Assembly (NCBI RefSeq): GCF_010685995.1
Contig: NZ_JAAGWK010000010.1
Span: 62,001-126,000 of the forward strand
From: Goekera deserti
GTDB lineage: Bacteria > Actinomycetota > Actinomycetes > Mycobacteriales > Geodermatophilaceae
Direction: 5' to 3'
Length of the DNA stretch: 64,000 nt
Part shown: positions 61,498 through 64,000 of the stretch, in pieces
Layout of the letters: each line of letters begins with the position of its first letter
Numbering within the stretch: the stretch's first letter is position 1
The notes under the pieces: model-generated
The model's input: only the letters and a program-made list of their open reading frames with translations
Database searches by the model: none
What the model was told of the DNA's origin: nothing
Position numbers and translations under genes: made by a program

Positions 61498-62273
61498 GGG
61501 CGCGGGCTGGGGTCGAAGCGGGCGACCTCGGCGAAGGCCTCACCGAGGTGGGCGACCATGGCCTTCGCGCGCTGCTCGCCGCGCTCGGCGGTGGCCCCGG
61601 TGGCGTCGCCGATCACACCGGACGGGCCGAAGTCGTCCGACGTCCAGCCGAAGCTGACCGAGCCGCCGAAGCGCACGTGCCGGTAGTCGTCCAGGTGTTC
61701 GGGCACCCAGCGGTCGGCGGCGGACATGTCGACCAGGTCCGGGCGCAGGTGCAGCATCAGCGAGGTCTCCTCCAGCCCGCCGTGCACGCCCATGCCGAGC
61801 TCCTCGACCGGGCTCTCCCCGCCCTGGTCGGCGGGCACCCCGGGGTGCAGCGTGAAGGTGCGCAGCCCGTGTGCCAGCCGGAGGTCGCGGGCGGCGACCT
61901 GCAGCAGCGCGGAGTTCCCGCCGTGGCCGTTGAGGAAGGCCAGCCGGCGCGCCGGCGTCTTCGCCACGCAGCGGCCGAGGTCGTCCAGCACGGCGAGCAG
62001 CGTGGCCGCCGAGAGCCAGAAGGTGCCACCGGACCAGGCGTGCTCGTTGCTCTTGGTGTACGCCAGCGGCGGCAGCAGCCACAGGTCGAGCTCCTCGCCG
62101 AACTGCTCGACGACGCGCTCGGCGAGGCTCTGCGCGGCGATCAGGTCGGTGGCCACCGGCAGGTGCGGTCCGTGCTGCTCGATCGCCCCGGTCGGCAGCA
62201 CGAGCACCGAGTCGGGGCCGAGTGCTGCGGTGATGGCGGGGGCGGACAACTCGGTGAGCAGGCGCACGGTCAC
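61494..62273 (-). CDS. Creatininase family amidohydrolase
   Basis: 259 residues from GTG 62273. Metal ligands: PTGAIEQHGPHLPVATD (Glu, His, Asp), AFLNGHGGNSALL and HGGLEETSLML (Glu). Family members open cyclic amides (creatinine) or act in cofactor synthesis. Here it sits between a sugar-type MFS importer and an SDR, with an amidohydrolase-like gene starting divergently, so a small catabolic pathway is likely. The exact substrate cannot be inferred. Confidence 0.88.
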   Translation of the reverse strand: MTVRLLTELSAPAITAALGPDSVLVLPTGAIEQHGPHLPVATDLIAAQSLAERVVEQFGEELDLWLLPPLAYTKSNEHAWSGGTFWLSAATLLAVLDDLGRCVAKTPARRLAFLNGHGGNSALLQVAARDLRLAHGLRTFTLHPGVPADQGGESPVEELGMGVHGGLEETSLMLHLRPDLVDMSAADRWVPEHLDDYRHVRFGGSVSFGWTSDDFGPSGVIGDATGATAERGEQRAKAMVAHLGEAFAEVARFDPSPRP

Positions 62274-62345
62274 GCCGGCGGACGCTAGGGCGCCGGTGTG
62301 TCCGTCCCGTGTCGCCGCCGTGTCGGCCGGGCGGCGGCGGGCAGG

Positions 62346-63737
62346 TCAGTGTGCGCGGGCGGCGCTTGGCGCGACGTCCTCCGGGGTGAGCTCGATGCCG
62401 AGCGCCGCCTCCATCTCCTCCAGCGGCACGCCCTTGGTCTCCGGCATGACCCGCAGCACCCACACCAGCTGGCCGACCATGCAGACGAAGAACAGCGAGA
62501 ACGCAGCGCCACCGCCGAGCACGGCGGCGATCCCCGGGAAGGACCAGGAGACGACGGCGGCGAACACCCAGTGCGTCAAGCTGCCCAGCGACTGGCCCCG
62601 GCCCCGGATCCGGCTGGGGAAGATCTCGGAGATGAAGACCCAGATGACCGCCCCCTGACCGAAGGCGTGCGCGGCGATGAAGACGACCAGGCCGCCGAGC
62701 ACCAGGACGCTGGAGGTCCCGGAGAACTGACCGTCGTAGACGAAGAACACCGCGGCCAGGCCGCCGAGGCTGACCAGGTAGCCGATCGAGCCGATGAGCA
62801 TCAGCTTCCGGCGGCCGATCCGGTCGATCACCGTCAGCGCCGCCATCGTGGCGACCAGGTTCACCAGACCGACGACGACGCTCTGCAGGCCGGCTGCGCT
62901 GTCGCCGGCCCCGGCCATCCGGAACACGTCGGGGGCGTAGTACAGGATCGCGTTGATCCCGGACAGCTGGTTGAAGGCCGCGATGGCCACGGCCAGCATG
63001 ATCACCTTGCGGTTCTCCCGGACGAAGAACGGCGCCTGCGCCAGACCCGCACCCCGGCCCAGCTCCTCGTCGATCTCGCGCACCTGCACCGCGGCCTCCG
63101 CCGGGTCGGCGGTCAGCCGGGACATCACCGCGACGCCCTCCTCCCGCCGGCCCACCGAGAGCAGCCAGCGGGGCGTCTCCGGGGTGGTGGACAACAGCAG
63201 GAAGAACACCGCGGCCGGCGCCGCCATGACGATGAACATCCACCGCCAGGCCACGTCCGCCGGAAGCAGCGCGGCGATCGCCACGTTCGACAGGTACGCC
63301 AGCAGGATGCCGAGCACGATGTTGAACTGCACCAGGCCGACCAGCCGGCCGCGGTGCCGGGGCGGGGCGATCTCGGCGGTGTAGATCGGCGCCACCACCG
63401 ACGCCACGCCGACCCCGATCCCGCCGAGGAAGCGGAAGGCCATGAACAGCGGCAGCGAGGTGACCACGCCGCTGCCGATCGCGCCGACGAAGTACAGGAC
63501 GCCGATCGCGAAGAGCACCTTCTTCCGGCCGTAGCGGTCGACCGGGCGGCCGGCGACGAGCGCGCCGACGATCGTGCCGATCAGCGCGGTCGCGACGGTG
63601 AAGCCGAGCATGAACCCGTCGATGCCGTAGACCCGTTCCAGGTCCTCGGTGGTCCCGGAGATCACCGCGGTGTCGAAGCCGAACAGCAGGCCGCCGAGGC
63701 CGGCCACCACGGCACTCCTGATCACCAGTGCGTTCAT
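62346..63737 (-). CDS. MFS sugar-porter family transporter
   Basis: 463 residues from ATG 63737 (an in-frame GTG at 63779 would overlap the CRP-like site). Twelve spans; sugar-porter signatures GLGGLLFGFDTAVISG, GRPVDRYGRKKVLF, FRFLGGIGVGVASVVAPIYTAEIAPP in blocks, FNQLSGINAILYYAP and the closing PETKGVPLEEME. It should import a sugar, polyol or similar solute with protons. First gene of the MFS-creatininase-SDR operon. Confidence 0.92.
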   Translation of the reverse strand: MNALVIRSAVVAGLGGLLFGFDTAVISGTTEDLERVYGIDGFMLGFTVATALIGTIVGALVAGRPVDRYGRKKVLFAIGVLYFVGAIGSGVVTSLPLFMAFRFLGGIGVGVASVVAPIYTAEIAPPRHRGRLVGLVQFNIVLGILLAYLSNVAIAALLPADVAWRWMFIVMAAPAAVFFLLLSTTPETPRWLLSVGRREEGVAVMSRLTADPAEAAVQVREIDEELGRGAGLAQAPFFVRENRKVIMLAVAIAAFNQLSGINAILYYAPDVFRMAGAGDSAAGLQSVVVGLVNLVATMAALTVIDRIGRRKLMLIGSIGYLVSLGGLAAVFFVYDGQFSGTSSVLVLGGLVVFIAAHAFGQGAVIWVFISEIFPSRIRGRGQSLGSLTHWVFAAVVSWSFPGIAAVLGGGAAFSLFFVCMVGQLVWVLRVMPETKGVPLEEMEAALGIELTPEDVAPSAARAH

Positions 63738-63765
63738 CTCGACAGCGCCCCTCTGCGCTCGGTAA

Positions 63766-63779
63766 GTGACGGAGGTCAC
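63766..63779. promoter_or_regulatory. CRP-like site, GTGA-N6-TCAC
   Basis: GTGACGGAGGTCAC lies 29-42 bases before the MFS sugar-porter start. The half-sites are the same as those at 51752. Control of a sugar importer by cAMP-CRP would make biological sense. Confidence 0.45.
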
Positions 63780-63877
63780 GCTAGGCCGGTGCGGCCGATC
63801 CGGCAGGTCGAGACCGGCCCGGGCCGCACCGGTCGGCGCGCACCCGGCCGTAACACGGGGCTGCCAGGGTCGCCGGC

Positions 63878-64000
63878 GTGCTGACCGTCGCAGGGGCCCT
63901 CGTCGTCCGGACCACCAGCGGGGAGCGCGACGGCGTCGCGGTCACCTGCGCCGACGGCCGGGTCGTCGACCTGGGCGCCACACCGCAGCCGCCCGGTGAG
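63878..64000 (+). CDS. N-terminal part of a probable amidohydrolase-like protein
   Basis: 41 codons from GTG 63878 run off the window end: VAGALVVRTTSGERDGVAVT, then CADGRVVDLG. A strand-rich start with GRVVDLG is what the N-terminal beta-sandwich of amidohydrolases (hydantoinase, deaminase type) looks like, but the metal motif would lie beyond the window. The divergent creatininase-family operon makes an amidohydrolase plausible. Weak call. Confidence 0.4.
   Translation, partial: MLTVAGALVVRTTSGERDGVAVTCADGRVVDLGATPQPPGE

Noticed and set aside
61494-62273. MftE of the mycofactocin pathway
   Set aside because: MftE is also creatininase-like, but no mftA-D or mftF genes are nearby and the sequence (TKSNEHAW region) looks like general creatininase-family proteins.

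Overview
The window is very GC-rich DNA with strong G/C third-position bias, many GTG starts, 1-4 base gene overlaps and typical actinobacterial gene orders (mec-cysO-cysM, murI, rph-rdgB, clpS, pncB, serB, ctaD, a complete paa ring-epoxidase operon). This points to a high-GC actinobacterium. A member of the Geodermatophilaceae (Blastococcus/Geodermatophilus/Modestobacter type) is my best guess from gene content and style; no rRNA is present to confirm it. About 70 protein genes, one tRNA, one short leader-peptide gene and many palindromic intergenic elements can be supported. There is no CRISPR array, rRNA, transposase or prophage.

Layout. 1-5.1 kb: end of an alcohol dehydrogenase, two paralogous DUF559 nuclease-like genes each bracketed by long palindromes, a tightly overlapped RHH-regulator/VOC/phosphatase operon, and a winged-helix (AlkZ-like family) gene. 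5.1-13.1 kb: phenylacetate regulon: paaABCDE on the minus strand, divergent paaK-tetR(paaR)-paaZ on the plus strand, two near-identical TetR-type operators between them, and a 22-bp palindrome found both between paaB and paaC and at the paaR/paaZ junction. 13.1-24.3 kb: a MocR-type regulator, an iron-box-controlled siderophore-binding lipoprotein, hydrolase, epimerase, acyl-CoA dehydrogenase, aldo/keto reductase, EAL-domain and TetR genes, ending in tRNA-Leu(UAG). 24.4-28.3 kb: a small catabolic islet next to the tRNA (LysR, aminotransferase, 2-keto-3-deoxygluconate kinase, KDPG aldolase).

28.5-43.8 kb is housekeeping: a Ser/Thr kinase, rdgB-rph, a thiol peroxidase, a LigD-type polymerase domain protein, an Rv1339-like metallo-beta-lactamase fold protein with murI, the cysteine pathway cysM/cysO/mec, clpS/DUF2017, pncB, serB and ctaD. 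The order matches the Mycobacterium Rv1330c-Rv1341 and serB2-ctaD neighbourhoods, with insertions. 44-58 kb holds stress, transport and cell-wall genes: a GlsB-type protein, an RlmA-type methyltransferase, MFS exporters, a CtaG-like protein, a CDF metal exporter, an M23 peptidase, a zinc alcohol dehydrogenase, an ABC-F protein and a second LigD-type polymerase protein. 58-64 kb: sfnG (dimethylsulfone monooxygenase) preceded by a 24-codon leader peptide ending in a Cys-rich VCTCACPR tail and a strong hairpin, a second winged-helix DNA-binding gene, and an MFS-creatininase-SDR operon.

The most interesting non-gene signals are the cysteine-rich leader upstream of sfnG, the palindromes flanking both DUF559 genes, and a dispersed family of terminator-like repeats with a conserved core and different outer stems (about 32.1, 36.1, 37.6, 49.1 and 49.2 kb), one of which supplies the 5' codons of a HAD phosphatase gene. 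Many genes also have a TANNNT or CANNNT box only 6-8 bases before the start codon, the signature of leaderless transcripts.
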